Assembly: GCF_020687785.1 (NCBI RefSeq)
Contig: NZ_JAJEWI010000010.1
Span: 248,001 to 312,000, forward strand
DNA: 64,000 nt
Source: Sphingopyxis yananensis
Lineage (GTDB): Bacteria > Pseudomonadota > Alphaproteobacteria > Sphingomonadales > Sphingomonadaceae
Direction of reading: 5' to 3'
Both the position numbers and the translations under genes were made by a program. Shown in pieces: positions 16,906 to 27,935 of the stretch. The notes under the pieces were generated by a model. The model did not search any database. It had not been told where the DNA came from and worked only from the letters and a program-made list of their open reading frames with translations. Position 1 is the stretch's first letter. The number at the start of each line of letters is the position of its first letter.

Positions 16906-17489
16906 CAGACAAGGAACAAAATGCCGTGTCTGATCAACAGCCATTGGGCGAGGATGTCGCGGACCAGCGTCATTTGCTGATTGTCGAGGATGATGTTGTT
17001 TTTTCCCGCACGCTGAAACGCTCCTTTGAACGGCGCGGCTATGTTGTGGCGGTGGCGCACAGCCCCGAAGAATTGACCGATGTGATGGCCCATTTTGTGC
17101 CCGATTATGCGGTGGTGGATTTGAAATTGGGCAGCGGGTCGGGCCTAGCCTGTGTGCAAACTTTGCGCGCCGCTGACGAAGATTTGAAAATCGTCGTGCT
17201 GACTGGATTTGCCAGCATCGCGACAGCGGTGGAGGCGATTAAGCTGGGCGCGTCCTATTATCTGGCCAAGCCGTCCAATACCGATGATATCGAAGCCGCC
17301 TTTGAACGATCAGAAGGCAACCCCGATGCGCCGCTGGATGGCCGCCAGTCGTCGATTAAAACGGTGGAGTGGGAACATATTCACCAGGTTTTGGTCGAAA
17401 GCGATTTCAATATTTCGGAGGCGGCGCGCCGTTTGGGTATGCACCGCCGGACCTTGGCCCGCAAATTGGAAAAGCGGCAGGTTCGCTGA
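16902..17489 (+). CDS. regA: Response regulator RegA/PrrA/ActR type
   Basis: A 195-residue two-domain regulator. The receiver domain begins LLIVEDDVVFSRTL and has the phosphoacceptor Asp73 in YAVVDLKLGSG, then Thr in VVLTGFAS and Lys in YLAKPSN. A short linker leads to a Fis-like helix-turn-helix (ISEAARRLGMHRRTLARKL) close to the C-terminus, the compact RegA architecture. It is the cognate partner of the upstream kinase (ATGA overlap) and probably controls respiration genes according to redox state, including perhaps its own operon. Confidence 0.93.
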   Translation: MTDKEQNAVSDQQPLGEDVADQRHLLIVEDDVVFSRTLKRSFERRGYVVAVAHSPEELTDVMAHFVPDYAVVDLKLGSGSGLACVQTLRAADEDLKIVVLTGFASIATAVEAIKLGASYYLAKPSNTDDIEAAFERSEGNPDAPLDGRQSSIKTVEWEHIHQVLVESDFNISEAARRLGMHRRTLARKLEKRQVR

Positions 17490-17659
17490 TTGTCCATCTG
17501 GAAATGGCGATGGTTCCATGGCGGCTTTAAATGGCTGCTATTGCCGTTTGCATAAATTCTAGTGAAAACATTGACAAGTTTCGGGATAGGAGAGGACGTC
17601 GGCGGCGCCCTAGGCTAAACCGACTTGGACCAATGGATAATATTAGGATTAGCAGTGAT

Positions 17660-18358
17660 ATGGCCAGACGTGCTTTGATCATACGTCATGTCCCGCACGA
17701 AGGGATTGCGGGCTATCGAGAGCCGATAGAGGCGGCGGGTTATCAGTTGGACCGCGTTGATGTGACGGACCCTGCCTTTGCGACCACCGATCTTAATCAG
17801 CCTGATCTGCTGATTATGATGGGTGGCCCCATGGGTGTATATGAGCAAGATCGTTATCCATGGATCGCCTGTCAGCTACGCCGTTTGGCGCGCCGACTGG
17901 ATGCCGGCGCACCGACCTTGGGTGTGTGTTTTGGCGCCCAGATGATGGCGGCCGCCATGGGCGCGCGCGTCTATGCAGGGCCGGTCAAAGAAGTGGGTTT
18001 CCATGCCCTTCGCCATGTTAAAAATGGAACACCGCTGGACCATTTGACCGATGTGCCGATTTTGCATTGGCACGGCGATACATTTGATTTGCCCGATCAG
18101 GTGGAATTGCTGGCATCATCCGACGCCTATGAAAATCAGGCATTTCGGCGTGGTTCCAATATTTTGGCCCTGCAATTTCATGCCGAGATGGGGTTGGACC
18201 CGCGCTTTGATGAATGGTTGCGCCAATGGCCCGAAGCCCCGATGGAGGCAGGCCGCACGACGGCGCAAATGCGCGATGATCATGCGAGGCTGGGATACCA
18301 AGCTGTGGCCGCAGGGCGGCGTGTGGTCACGGACTGGCTGAGCGGTTTGCAGCATTAA
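17660..18358 (+). CDS. Class I glutamine amidotransferase
   Basis: A 233-residue stand-alone class I amidotransferase. The nucleophile is Cys90 in LGVCFGAQMMA, and the His/Glu pair is His174-Ala-Glu176 in LQFHAEMG. The oxyanion region reads IMMGGPMGVYE. The protein resembles GMP-synthase-type GATase proteins annotated as gamma-glutamyl hydrolase-like or GuaA paralogues; acceptor unknown. I chose the ATG at 17660 because the preceding 43 codons of open frame are arginine-rich and unlike the family, while MARRALIIRHVPHEG starts the first strand. It lies 200 bp ahead of guaB, which may be coincidence. Confidence 0.85.
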   Translation: MARRALIIRHVPHEGIAGYREPIEAAGYQLDRVDVTDPAFATTDLNQPDLLIMMGGPMGVYEQDRYPWIACQLRRLARRLDAGAPTLGVCFGAQMMAAAMGARVYAGPVKEVGFHALRHVKNGTPLDHLTDVPILHWHGDTFDLPDQVELLASSDAYENQAFRRGSNILALQFHAEMGLDPRFDEWLRQWPEAPMEAGRTTAQMRDDHARLGYQAVAAGRRVVTDWLSGLQH

Positions 18359-18437
18359 GGATGGAAAAGTTGCGCGCCATAAGTCGTGCAACCCGTCCGT
18401 GTTTCGCGCCCTTTGTATAATTTTGTAACTTTGCAAT

Positions 18438-18463
18438 TAAACGCCATAACCCTCTGGCGTTTA
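18438..18463 (+). promoter_or_regulatory. Hairpin in the guaB leader region
   Basis: A perfect 9-bp inverted repeat (taaacgcca / tggcgttta, 8-nt loop) lies about 100 bp upstream of guaB. A tataat hexamer (18416-18421) precedes it, without a clear -35. There is no T-run, so it is more likely a leader structure or operator for guaB than a terminator of the preceding gene. Confidence 0.4.
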
Positions 18464-18522
18464 GGGGGCGGACTGATTACATGGGCCGCCACCAATCGAA
18501 TCGCGCGCGTGGCCCCAAATAG

Positions 18523-20016
<1,494 letters not shown>

Positions 20017-20090
20017 ACCCGCCTGTGGTCAAAAATTGGCGGCGGGGACCATGACTATTTCGCGGCCCAAAACAGAAGCGAGATAAGAAT

Positions 20091-21278
20091 ATGACCCCCG
20101 CCGCACGTGTGCAGGCCGCGATTGAAATTTTGGATGCCATTGCATCCGCTGCCCGTGATGGCGGCGCACCGGCTGATGCCATTTTTGCCGAGGCGATGCG
20201 GGCCCGCCGCTATGCGGGGTCCAAGGATCGCCGCGCCATTCGTGCGCTGGTCTATGACGCGATACGTGCAGCGGCGGTGGCCCCCGTTTCTGGCCGTGCG
20301 GCGATGGTGTCGCTGGCCGATCAGGACGCCGATCTGGCGGCTTTGTTTGATGGCAGCCAATATGGCCCCGCTGCGATAGAGGCAGATGAACCCCGTGCAG
20401 CGGCGGGTGTTGCGGCCCCTTCGTTAATGGCCTTGTTCGATCCATTGATTGGCGCGGACGAATATGACGCGATGTTACAGCGCGCACCGGTCGATTTACG
20501 GCGCAATTTGCTGAGGGCTGATGCCCCAAATTTGGCGGATATTTTTGCTGATGGACAGCCGATAAAGGCGCTGGCGCAGGCATGGCGCTTGCCCCCCGAA
20601 AGCCCCGCCGTTCAGCACCCCGCCTATGCCAGCGGAGGCTTTGAGGTTCAGGACGCCGCTAGCCAATATAGCGCGGTGGCTTTGGATGCTGGGCCCGATA
20701 TGCGCATTGTCGACCTGTGCGCAGGCGGCGGCGGAAAAACATTGGCCATTGCCGCCTTGACCCATGATCGCGCCCAAATTTTGGCGACCGATACGCACCG
20801 TGCGCGTTTGCAACAATTGCCGCCGCGCGCCGAACGGGCAGGGGCGACCAGCATCGAAACCCGCCTGCTGAACCCGCAATCGGAATTGGCGATGATGCCC
20901 GATTGGGTGGGCCAAGCGGACCGAGTATTTGTCGATGCCCCTTGTTCGGGCAGTGGGACATGGCGGCGCAGCCCCGAACTGCGTTGGCGTTTGACGCCAG
21001 CGCGTTTGCAGCGTCATTTGGACGATCAAGCGCGCTTGATGGACATTGGCGCAAAGCTGCTAGGCGCTGGCGGAAAAATGATTTACGCTGTTTGCTCTGT
21101 TATGGCTTGCGAGGGGCGGGATCAGGTGAGGAAGTTTTTGGCGCGCCACCCAAATTGGGTCGCCGAGCAAGAGTTTTTGCCTGATGGCATTGGCCGCAAG
21201 GCGGGCGATGGTTATGTTTTCACGCCCAAATATGACGAATGCGATGGCTTTTTCCTCGCTCGTCTATCTGCCCCGTGA
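20091..21278 (+). CDS. rsmB: RsmB-type 16S rRNA cytosine-C5 methyltransferase
   Basis: A 395-residue protein with the RsmB layout. The N-terminal NusB-like helical domain (about residues 1-130) has the expected YAGSKDRRAIRALVYDAI segment. The SAM-binding domain contains VQDAASQ, VDLCAGGGGKTLAIA, the catalytic DAPCSGSGTWRR, and the second cysteine motif YAVCSV. It methylates cytosine in 16S rRNA by analogy. RsmB in E. coli acts at C967; other RsmB/NOP members act elsewhere. It starts 74 bp after guaB, likely in one transcript. Confidence 0.9.
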   Translation: MTPAARVQAAIEILDAIASAARDGGAPADAIFAEAMRARRYAGSKDRRAIRALVYDAIRAAAVAPVSGRAAMVSLADQDADLAALFDGSQYGPAAIEADEPRAAAGVAAPSLMALFDPLIGADEYDAMLQRAPVDLRRNLLRADAPNLADIFADGQPIKALAQAWRLPPESPAVQHPAYASGGFEVQDAASQYSAVALDAGPDMRIVDLCAGGGGKTLAIAALTHDRAQILATDTHRARLQQLPPRAERAGATSIETRLLNPQSELAMMPDWVGQADRVFVDAPCSGSGTWRRSPELRWRLTPARLQRHLDDQARLMDIGAKLLGAGGKMIYAVCSVMACEGRDQVRKFLARHPNWVAEQEFLPDGIGRKAGDGYVFTPKYDECDGFFLARLSAP

Positions 21279-21314
21279 TAGGTTGAGCCTCTGATGAACC
21301 GACGGGAGAATGTG

Positions 21315-21842
21315 ATGCGTGTCAGCTTTCTGGCTTTGAGTGCCGGTTTGATTTTGGCGAGTTTGCCGACCGTATCCACTGCCCGCGCCGATTCCGACAT
21401 TTTGCCGCACAGCCTGACCTTGATGAAGCAAGGCCAGCAGGCCCAAAGTGCCGCCAATTTGAACGGTGCCATTGATTATTATGAAGCCGCTTTGGTGGCG
21501 GATCCGCGCAATCGTTCGGCCCTGATTGCGCTGGCACAAATTGCCCGCTCTCAGGGTCTGCCAGGCAAAGCCATTGGCTTGTACCGCGAAGCCTTGACGC
21601 TGGAGCCCAATGATGTGGTCGCTTTGGCTGGTCAGGGGCAGGCATTGGCCGATAAGGGCGCGCTGGAACGGGCGCGAGAACGTCTGGCCGATGTGCAGCG
21701 CCTATGTGCGTCACCATGCGCCGAGGTGGCGGGTCTGGAGCGGTCCATTGCTGCGGGTGCAAGCCGGCAAATGGCGACGGCCGAAGGGACACCGGCTGCG
21801 TCCGCCGTCACCGCGCCAATCCCCCCGATTAGCCGCAATTAA
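21315..21842 (+). CDS. Small exported TPR protein
   Basis: A 175-residue protein with a signal peptide (MRVSFLALSAGLILASLPTV, cleavage probably after STARA) and about three TPR units (for example QSAANLNGAIDYYEAALVADP and GLPGKAIGLYREALTLEPND). It is predicted to be periplasmic. The ATG at 21315 is chosen because GGGAGA lies five bases ahead; an in-frame ATG at 21294 would put seven charged residues in front of the signal. It follows rsmB by 36 bp. Function unknown; such proteins often help assemble envelope complexes. Confidence 0.75.
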   Translation: MRVSFLALSAGLILASLPTVSTARADSDILPHSLTLMKQGQQAQSAANLNGAIDYYEAALVADPRNRSALIALAQIARSQGLPGKAIGLYREALTLEPNDVVALAGQGQALADKGALERARERLADVQRLCASPCAEVAGLERSIAAGASRQMATAEGTPAASAVTAPIPPISRN

Positions 21843-21984
21843 TATAGCGCCTTATCCGCGACAATGATGGATCATGCGTTGGCCGCCTGATGGCGCGCCA
21901 AGGCTGTGCCATGCGGCGCGTCGGGGATGTTGGGGGAGAGGTTGGGCGCAGTTTGTGCGCGGCAATATCTGTCTGTTCCGCTGA

Positions 21985-22830
21985 TTACGCCGAGGCGCTG
22001 AGAGCGCGGGCGAGGGCCACCCATTCGGCAACACTGACCGTTTCTGCGCGGCGTGTGGGGTCAATGCCCAAAGCCTCGCACGCGTCGATTGCGCCATCCA
22101 TACCCTTCAGGCTTTGGCGCAGCATTTTGCGGCGTTGACCAAAGCCCTTTTCCGTCAATCGTGACAAAATACGGGGGTTGACGCCAGCGGGTTCGTCGGC
22201 GGGGGTCAGATGGACAATCGCCGACATGACCTTGGGCGGCGGGGTGAAGGCCGAACGATGGACCTTCATGGCGATTTTGACGTTGCAGCGCCATTGGGCC
22301 AGCACGGCCAAACGGCCATAAGCGTTGCTACCGACAGGGGCGACAATACGCTCCGCCACTTCTTGTTGGAACATCAGGGTTAGCGATTTCCACTGCGGCG
22401 GCCATGCGGCGGGTTCCAGCCAGCGGGTGAACAGCAAGGTGCCGACATTATAGGGCAGGTTGGCGATGATATGATAAGGACGCCCACCTGTGACGGCATT
22501 GACGTCAATATTCAGTGCGTCGTCGGCAAGGACCTGTAATTTATTCGGAAAAGCGTCAGATAGTTCGGCCAACAAGGGCATGGCGCGGTCGTCGCGTTCC
22601 ACGGCGATCACCTGTGCCCCTGCGCGCAAGCAAGCGCGGGTCAGGCCGCCGGGGCCGGGGCCCACCTCAAACACCAGCTCCTCATCCAAATTGCCGGGGA
22701 TCGCCGCGATGCGGTCCAGCAATTGTTCGTCGAACAGGAAGTTTTGCCCCAGCGCCTTGCTGGCCGACAGGCCATGGGCTTTGACGGCTTCGCGCAAGGG
22801 GGGCAGCGGGTGGAGGGGCTGGGTCGGCAC
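21985..22830 (-). CDS. rsmA: 16S rRNA dimethyladenosine transferase
   Basis: A 281-residue KsgA-type enzyme that dimethylates two adjacent adenines near the 3' end of 16S rRNA in late 30S assembly. Motifs: KALGQNFLFD near the start, the SAM motif FEVGPGPGGLT, AVERDDRAMP, and the catalytic NLPYNVGT (N-L-P-Y). The start codon is GTG at 22830. It is the last gene of the minus-strand group lptD-surA-pdxA-rsmA, the same order as in E. coli, and begins 49 bp after pdxA. Confidence 0.95.
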   Translation of the reverse strand: MPTQPLHPLPPLREAVKAHGLSASKALGQNFLFDEQLLDRIAAIPGNLDEELVFEVGPGPGGLTRACLRAGAQVIAVERDDRAMPLLAELSDAFPNKLQVLADDALNIDVNAVTGGRPYHIIANLPYNVGTLLFTRWLEPAAWPPQWKSLTLMFQQEVAERIVAPVGSNAYGRLAVLAQWRCNVKIAMKVHRSAFTPPPKVMSAIVHLTPADEPAGVNPRILSRLTEKGFGQRRKMLRQSLKGMDGAIDACEALGIDPTRRAETVSVAEWVALARALSASA

Positions 22831-22879
22831 AAACAGACTTTATATGATAGAGGATAAGGGGGCAGCGAACAGCATTGGC

Positions 22880-23896
22880 TTAGCGTGAGTTCGCAAGGCT
22901 TTGTTCGCGCGCATCGGCCAGTTTGGCCGCCATGCGAATGGCGGAAATGGTGGGCAGCGGGTCTGCAATGCCTTGACCCGCGATGTTAAAGGCCGTGCCA
23001 TGGTCGGGGGATGTGCGGATGATCGGCAGGCCCAAGGTCAAATTCACCCCATCATGGAAATGCAGCGCCTTGAACGGTGCCAAGGCTTGATCATGATAGG
23101 CACAGAGCAAAGCGTCATATTGCGTGCGAATAGCGGGGGAGAACATGGCGTCCGCCGCCAATGGCCCATCAATGGACAATCCCTCGTCCCGCAATTGGTC
23201 AATGGCGGGCTGAATAACCCGCATTTCCTCGTCGCCCAAACGGCCGCTTTCGCCCGCGTGTGGGTTGAGGCCTGCCACCGCCAGACGCGGATGTTCGATA
23301 CCGAAATCTCGCACCAATCCGCGCGCCACCACGCGGGCACGGGCGATGATCAGTTCCGTCGTCAAACGTTCTGGCACTTCGGACAAGGCTATGTGGATGG
23401 TCAGTGGCACGACGCGCAAGCTGGGGCCAGCCAGCATCATCACGGCATTATGTGCCGATACGCCGCAACGCTCTGCGATAAATTCGGTTTGGCCGGGGTG
23501 CGTATAGCCAATGCCTTGTAAGGCATGTTTGGATACGGGGCCCGTCACCAAGGCCGAACTGGCCCCTGTGCGGGTCAAGCCAATGGCGGTTTCCAGCGCC
23601 AACAGCGCGCTGCCCGCGCCCGCTGGCGAGGGGATGCCCGACGTGATTGGACCAGCGTCGCCCAAATGCCAAACGGGCAGGGCGGATTGGAAGGCCACGC
23701 AGGCGGCGTCCATGTCGGTAATGCGCGCCGTCGGGCCATCCCAAACTTGTTCAATGGCGGCGGCATCGCCAATGGCGACAAACAATGGCATATTATGCGC
23801 CGCGCGCTGTTCCCATGCGCGGGCGATGACCTCTGGTCCGACGCCCGCCGGGTCCCCCAAGGAAACCGCAATCGGGCGTTTCAGGCAATCACTCAT
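22880..23896 (-). CDS. pdxA: 4-hydroxythreonine-4-phosphate dehydrogenase
   Basis: A 338-residue enzyme of the DXP-dependent pyridoxal phosphate pathway that oxidises 4-phosphohydroxy-L-threonine. Visible motifs are SLGDPAGVGPEVIARAW, VTGPVSKHALQG, the metal ligands in GLNPHAGE and YHDQALAPFK, and RTSPDHGTAFNIAG. Length is typical. The start codon overlaps the surA stop (ATGA), so pdxA is translationally coupled to surA. The PLP cofactor product links only loosely to its operon neighbours, but this order is conserved in many proteobacteria. Confidence 0.96.
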   Translation of the reverse strand: MSDCLKRPIAVSLGDPAGVGPEVIARAWEQRAAHNMPLFVAIGDAAAIEQVWDGPTARITDMDAACVAFQSALPVWHLGDAGPITSGIPSPAGAGSALLALETAIGLTRTGASSALVTGPVSKHALQGIGYTHPGQTEFIAERCGVSAHNAVMMLAGPSLRVVPLTIHIALSEVPERLTTELIIARARVVARGLVRDFGIEHPRLAVAGLNPHAGESGRLGDEEMRVIQPAIDQLRDEGLSIDGPLAADAMFSPAIRTQYDALLCAYHDQALAPFKALHFHDGVNLTLGLPIIRTSPDHGTAFNIAGQGIADPLPTISAIRMAAKLADAREQSLANSR

Positions 23897-25230
23897 TCGC
23901 TATATTCGATCACAGCATCGCGGCGAAGGTCGCGCAAATAACGCTGAGCGCGCTTGTTGACTTTCCCCTCGAGCAGGCGGTTTTCAATTTCCTGAAGGTC
24001 GGGCGCTGTTGCGGAATTGGGTAGGTCGCGGCCACATAGCACCAAGACGCTAATGCCTTCGCTGACCGAGCCAAAGGGCTGGGTCGTCTGGCCGATTTGC
24101 AATTCCTGCAAGGTCGCCTGCAATGGCGGTGGCAGGGCGCGCATGGCGATATTGTCGCGCGACACAATGGACGCACCTAGTTTGGCGGCGACATCATCGG
24201 CGGCGCCGCAACCGGCAATCGCACGGGTGGCTTCGGCAAATTGCGATGCCAAGGTGGTGGCGCGGGATTCGGTGGTTCCGGCTGGGAATTCCAACGAAAT
24301 TTGCTTCAGGCTAAGCACCGCATCGCGAATATCGGCGGTCAACACCTGACGGCGGTCGATCATCAACATGATAGAAATGCCGCCCGGCACCTCGACAGGG
24401 CCGACCAACTGGCCGGGCTGCATTTGATTGGCAGCGTCAGCCATGCTGGCAGGCAATTGGCCGGATTTCACCCAGCCCAAGTCACCGCCAACAACCGCCG
24501 TCGATGCTTGTGAATATTGACGGGCATAGGCAGCAAAGCTGCCACCCTTTTGCAGGGATTCCATGATTTGGCGGGCGGTTTGCAGAACGGTCTGCGCATT
24601 TTCAGGGGTTGCCGCCAAATAGATTTCACCCAAGTGAAATTCATTCTGACCCTTGGCGTCATTCATCCGATTGGCTTCGGAGGTGACTTCTTCGGTCGAC
24701 ACGTTGGTGGTCGATTGAATGTTGCGCGACAATAAACGGTCCCATGCCACTTCGCCGCGAATTTGCTGTTTCACGGACTCAGCCGATGAACCGCGGGATT
24801 GCAAATATTCGCTAAATTTGTCGGGGGCCATGCGAAAACGGGTCGCCAGACGGGCAAATTGCTCGTTGACCAGATTTTCGTCGATACTGATGTCCGAAGC
24901 GCGGGCTTCTTGAATTTGCAGCTTTTCGTCGATCAGGTTGCTGAACACCTGTTGACGCAGGCGCTGCACTTCGTCGGCGGGCAATTCCATATCGCTGTTG
25001 GCGATACGGATCAGGGCCATACGATGTTCAATATCAGTCGCAGTGATGATTTCGCCATTCACGGTCGCGGACGGGCGATAGACATTTGGGTTCGCGGCGC
25101 CGAACACTTTCCCATCCTTGGGAATAGCCAGCCCGCTCGACGGCATATCGTTATCGCTGACCGTCTGGGCAATGGCCGGAACGGCGATTGCAACAGCGAG
25201 CAGGCTGATCATGGTCGAAAATTTGTTCAT
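23893..25230 (-). CDS. surA: Periplasmic chaperone / peptidyl-prolyl isomerase SurA
   Basis: A 445-residue exported protein. A signal peptide (MNKFSTMISLLAVAIAVPAIAQ) is followed by a SurA N-domain (about residues 50-175, starting NGEIITATDIEHRMALI). A parvulin domain follows (about residues 195-295, with FHLGEIYLAA, YARQYSQAST and GGDLGWVKSGQLP); the second parvulin domain appears reduced or absent, as is common in alphaproteobacteria. I set the start at ATG 25230 with AGGG upstream; a GTG one codon earlier is possible. It escorts outer-membrane proteins and lies directly downstream of lptD, one of its main clients in E. coli. Confidence 0.9.
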   Translation of the reverse strand: MNKFSTMISLLAVAIAVPAIAQTVSDNDMPSSGLAIPKDGKVFGAANPNVYRPSATVNGEIITATDIEHRMALIRIANSDMELPADEVQRLRQQVFSNLIDEKLQIQEARASDISIDENLVNEQFARLATRFRMAPDKFSEYLQSRGSSAESVKQQIRGEVAWDRLLSRNIQSTTNVSTEEVTSEANRMNDAKGQNEFHLGEIYLAATPENAQTVLQTARQIMESLQKGGSFAAYARQYSQASTAVVGGDLGWVKSGQLPASMADAANQMQPGQLVGPVEVPGGISIMLMIDRRQVLTADIRDAVLSLKQISLEFPAGTTESRATTLASQFAEATRAIAGCGAADDVAAKLGASIVSRDNIAMRALPPPLQATLQELQIGQTTQPFGSVSEGISVLVLCGRDLPNSATAPDLQEIENRLLEGKVNKRAQRYLRDLRRDAVIEYSE

Positions 25231-25422
25231 CACTACCCTATTCGTGAAAATCCGGTTTGCTTCGTATCAGCGGATTGGCCCAATGGTCCAGCGCAAACCG
25301 CTGCATATTGGAAATGCGGGGCGGTATATTGCGCCTCATGGCCTATTTTCGCTGAACAGAGGCTGAGCGATCATGGCGATGCGTGGACGGCGAGATTGGT
25401 TGGCGCGAGCAAAGGACGGCCG

Positions 25423-27828
25423 TTAGAAACCCAGATTGCGTAGCGCGACACGGAAAGAAAAGCCATTCCCGCGCTTGGCGTCACCGGAGTTAATATATTC
25501 GCGCCGCCATGTGACAGCAATCGACAAGCAATCGTCATCATAAGCCAGCCCAAGCCGATGGCGAATCGGTTCAAACCCATCGAATGTACTGGTGGGATCT
25601 TCGCGCGTGCTGGTTAAGTCGATAATGGCGGACCCAAAGATCGACCAATTATTCGCAAAGGCCACACGTCCACCAGCCCGCAATTCTTCGCGATTCTGCA
25701 AATCTTCGCCCAGCAAAGTGATGTCGCGATTAAGACGGGCATAGCCAATGGTGGCATAGGTATCGCGCGTGCCGACGGTGGCGTCCAATTCATTGCGGCG
25801 CATGGACAGATTGTCTTTGTCCAGCCGGAAACGGTGGGTCAGGCGAAGGAAATCCCGATAGGCAACGGTGGTGCGGCCAATAATATCCGATGTACGGTCC
25901 GTGAGGCCAGTGCCCTCTGGAAATAGACCATCTTTGTTGCTCAGGCGATAGCTTTGGCCAAGGGACGAGCTGATCGCAAAACCGGGCCGTGTGAAATTCC
26001 ATTCCACACCATAGGTCACGCGTGCGCCGTCTTCGATCCGATCATATCCGTTGAATCGATTGATCGCGAACAGATTATTATCCTCGAGGTCAAAGGCGCG
26101 GGCATCTTCGTTCGGGATGTCTACATTCTTAATGTCGGGCGTGGCGACGACCTGAATACGCGGGGTCAGCGTTTGGGTGCCGCCAAAAATTTGGCCCACA
26201 AACGGCCAGCGCACATCGGCGGCCACAGCCGCAATTCCGCGTCCTTGGAAGCCCGACTTGCCGCGATAGGGCAGGACGGGCGTTAGTTCATTTTGGCTGG
26301 TGTGGTAAATGTCGCCGCGCACCAAACCGGTCAGCGTGATTTCTTGGCCCATGCCAGACAGGCCGCGCCAGTCCCAACGGGCACCGGCAAAGGCGCGCTG
26401 GGTATCTTGGCCGCTGGTGCGAAGGAGGGACAGGGTATTTAACTGTAATTCGACCTGTCCGCCCATGACCGGCGTGTCGAGACGGTGGCGGTAATCGATG
26501 AGCGGCAGGGCGATAGGTTGCTGGCCTTGGCTGTCATTGCGCCGCAGGGTTTGGGTGGCCCAGCCCGCAATGGACAAATAGCTGTTATCGCCAATGCGTT
26601 CCAAATTGAAGGTTGACCGCATACGGTCATCGCGGCTGATATCATAGCGGCGCATGAAGGTACGGTCGGTGGCGATGCGACCGGAATAAGACAGGCTCCA
26701 GCGTGGGCTGAATTGAAAACGGCCCGCGCTTTCCAAATAGCCACGAAAGCGCTTTTTCGACACCGCCGTATTGGGGTCGTTGTTCAAGGGGACCAGCGAC
26801 CCATAAGTGGCATAGCCTTGGATGCGGAACGAACCAATGTCCGTTAGGGCGCGCCCTTCGGCCGCCAGCATGGGCGCGGCGTTGGTATAAATATGGGGCG
26901 TCAGCGTGACGTCGCGGTCGGACGACAGGCGCAGATAATAAGGGACCGCAATTTCCAAACCATTGGTGCGGTCGATGCGGATTTCGGGAACCAAAATACC
27001 GCTGCCCGCATCATTGGTTCCCAAATGGCTGAGGCCCGGTAATGGGATGAGCGGCAGGCCGAATAATTCTAGTCGCGCACCATGATAGCGGACTTTGTTG
27101 GTCTGTTTGTCATAGGTCACGCGCACCGCGCGAATTTGCCAACTGGGGTTTTTGGGGCACCCGTCGGGGTTGGTCACGGAACATGGGCTGTAGGCCGCAT
27201 TTTCCAATTCCATATTGCCATTATCAAAGCGGCGGCCCTTGTTGGCCGCCATGCGAGCGCCATTTTCCAGCACAACCAGCATATTGTCGACCACGCCTTC
27301 GCGCAGCGTGTCCGTCAGTTCGAAGCGTTCGCCATAGGCCATGTCCCCTTCGGGATTGCGCAGCGCAACATTGCCTTCGGCGACGACCAATCCAGTTTTG
27401 CGGTTCCATGTCACACGGTCGGCGCGCATCCGAGTCGCCTCGCGGTTCATTTCTACGCGGCCTTCGGCGGTCACAATTTCGGTGTCGGTGTCGTAGAATA
27501 AATTATCAGCCGCAAAGCCGATTTGCTCATCGCCTTCGGGGGCGGTGTCGGCATTGGCATTCGCAGCGGAATTTGGCGTCGGGGCATCACCCAAAATCGG
27601 CGGAGAAAAGGTCAGCGGTCGGGCAATGGGGTCCAGATCAGGGCGCGGCGATGGCGGTGTGCTGGGCGAATCATCCGATGTGGTGGCAGGGGGGGGAGCC
27701 GAATTTTGGGCGGCCGCCGATGTGGCCGTCAGCGCCATGATGCTGGCGCTGACCCACCAAAAACTGCCGTTGATGACAGTCTTGCGGTTCAAGCTGTTGG
27801 CCATAGGAAATCGGTGCCCGTTCGTCAT
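25423..27828 (-). CDS. lptD: LPS-assembly outer-membrane protein LptD
   Basis: An 801-residue protein that places lipopolysaccharide in the outer leaflet of the outer membrane. A signal peptide (ending TATSAAAQ) is followed by a Pro-rich linker. Next is an OstA-like periplasmic domain (AADNLFYDTDTEIVTAEGRVEM, VVAEGNVALRNPEGD), then a long beta-barrel domain with alternating hydrophobic residues, ending in GFSFRVALRNLGF with a terminal aromatic. The ATG at 27828 has GGAAAG seven bases ahead and is preferred to an upstream extension that lacks one. First gene of lptD-surA-pdxA-rsmA; divergent from pepA, 107 bp apart. Confidence 0.93.
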   Translation of the reverse strand: MTNGHRFPMANSLNRKTVINGSFWWVSASIMALTATSAAAQNSAPPPATTSDDSPSTPPSPRPDLDPIARPLTFSPPILGDAPTPNSAANANADTAPEGDEQIGFAADNLFYDTDTEIVTAEGRVEMNREATRMRADRVTWNRKTGLVVAEGNVALRNPEGDMAYGERFELTDTLREGVVDNMLVVLENGARMAANKGRRFDNGNMELENAAYSPCSVTNPDGCPKNPSWQIRAVRVTYDKQTNKVRYHGARLELFGLPLIPLPGLSHLGTNDAGSGILVPEIRIDRTNGLEIAVPYYLRLSSDRDVTLTPHIYTNAAPMLAAEGRALTDIGSFRIQGYATYGSLVPLNNDPNTAVSKKRFRGYLESAGRFQFSPRWSLSYSGRIATDRTFMRRYDISRDDRMRSTFNLERIGDNSYLSIAGWATQTLRRNDSQGQQPIALPLIDYRHRLDTPVMGGQVELQLNTLSLLRTSGQDTQRAFAGARWDWRGLSGMGQEITLTGLVRGDIYHTSQNELTPVLPYRGKSGFQGRGIAAVAADVRWPFVGQIFGGTQTLTPRIQVVATPDIKNVDIPNEDARAFDLEDNNLFAINRFNGYDRIEDGARVTYGVEWNFTRPGFAISSSLGQSYRLSNKDGLFPEGTGLTDRTSDIIGRTTVAYRDFLRLTHRFRLDKDNLSMRRNELDATVGTRDTYATIGYARLNRDITLLGEDLQNREELRAGGRVAFANNWSIFGSAIIDLTSTREDPTSTFDGFEPIRHRLGLAYDDDCLSIAVTWRREYINSGDAKRGNGFSFRVALRNLGF

Positions 27829-27935
27829 ATATGCTTTCCGATCATCATGATCGATTGCTTTGTTTTGCAACTCAATGCCGAAACCCCTATCTGTCCAGCA
27901 CGTTGCAATCAATCTTCGCATAAGAAAGTAGTGTT

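Noticed and set aside
17531-17659. Upstream start for the glutamine amidotransferase
   Set aside because: The extra 43 residues are Arg-rich and precede the first conserved strand; ATG 17660 fits the fold better.
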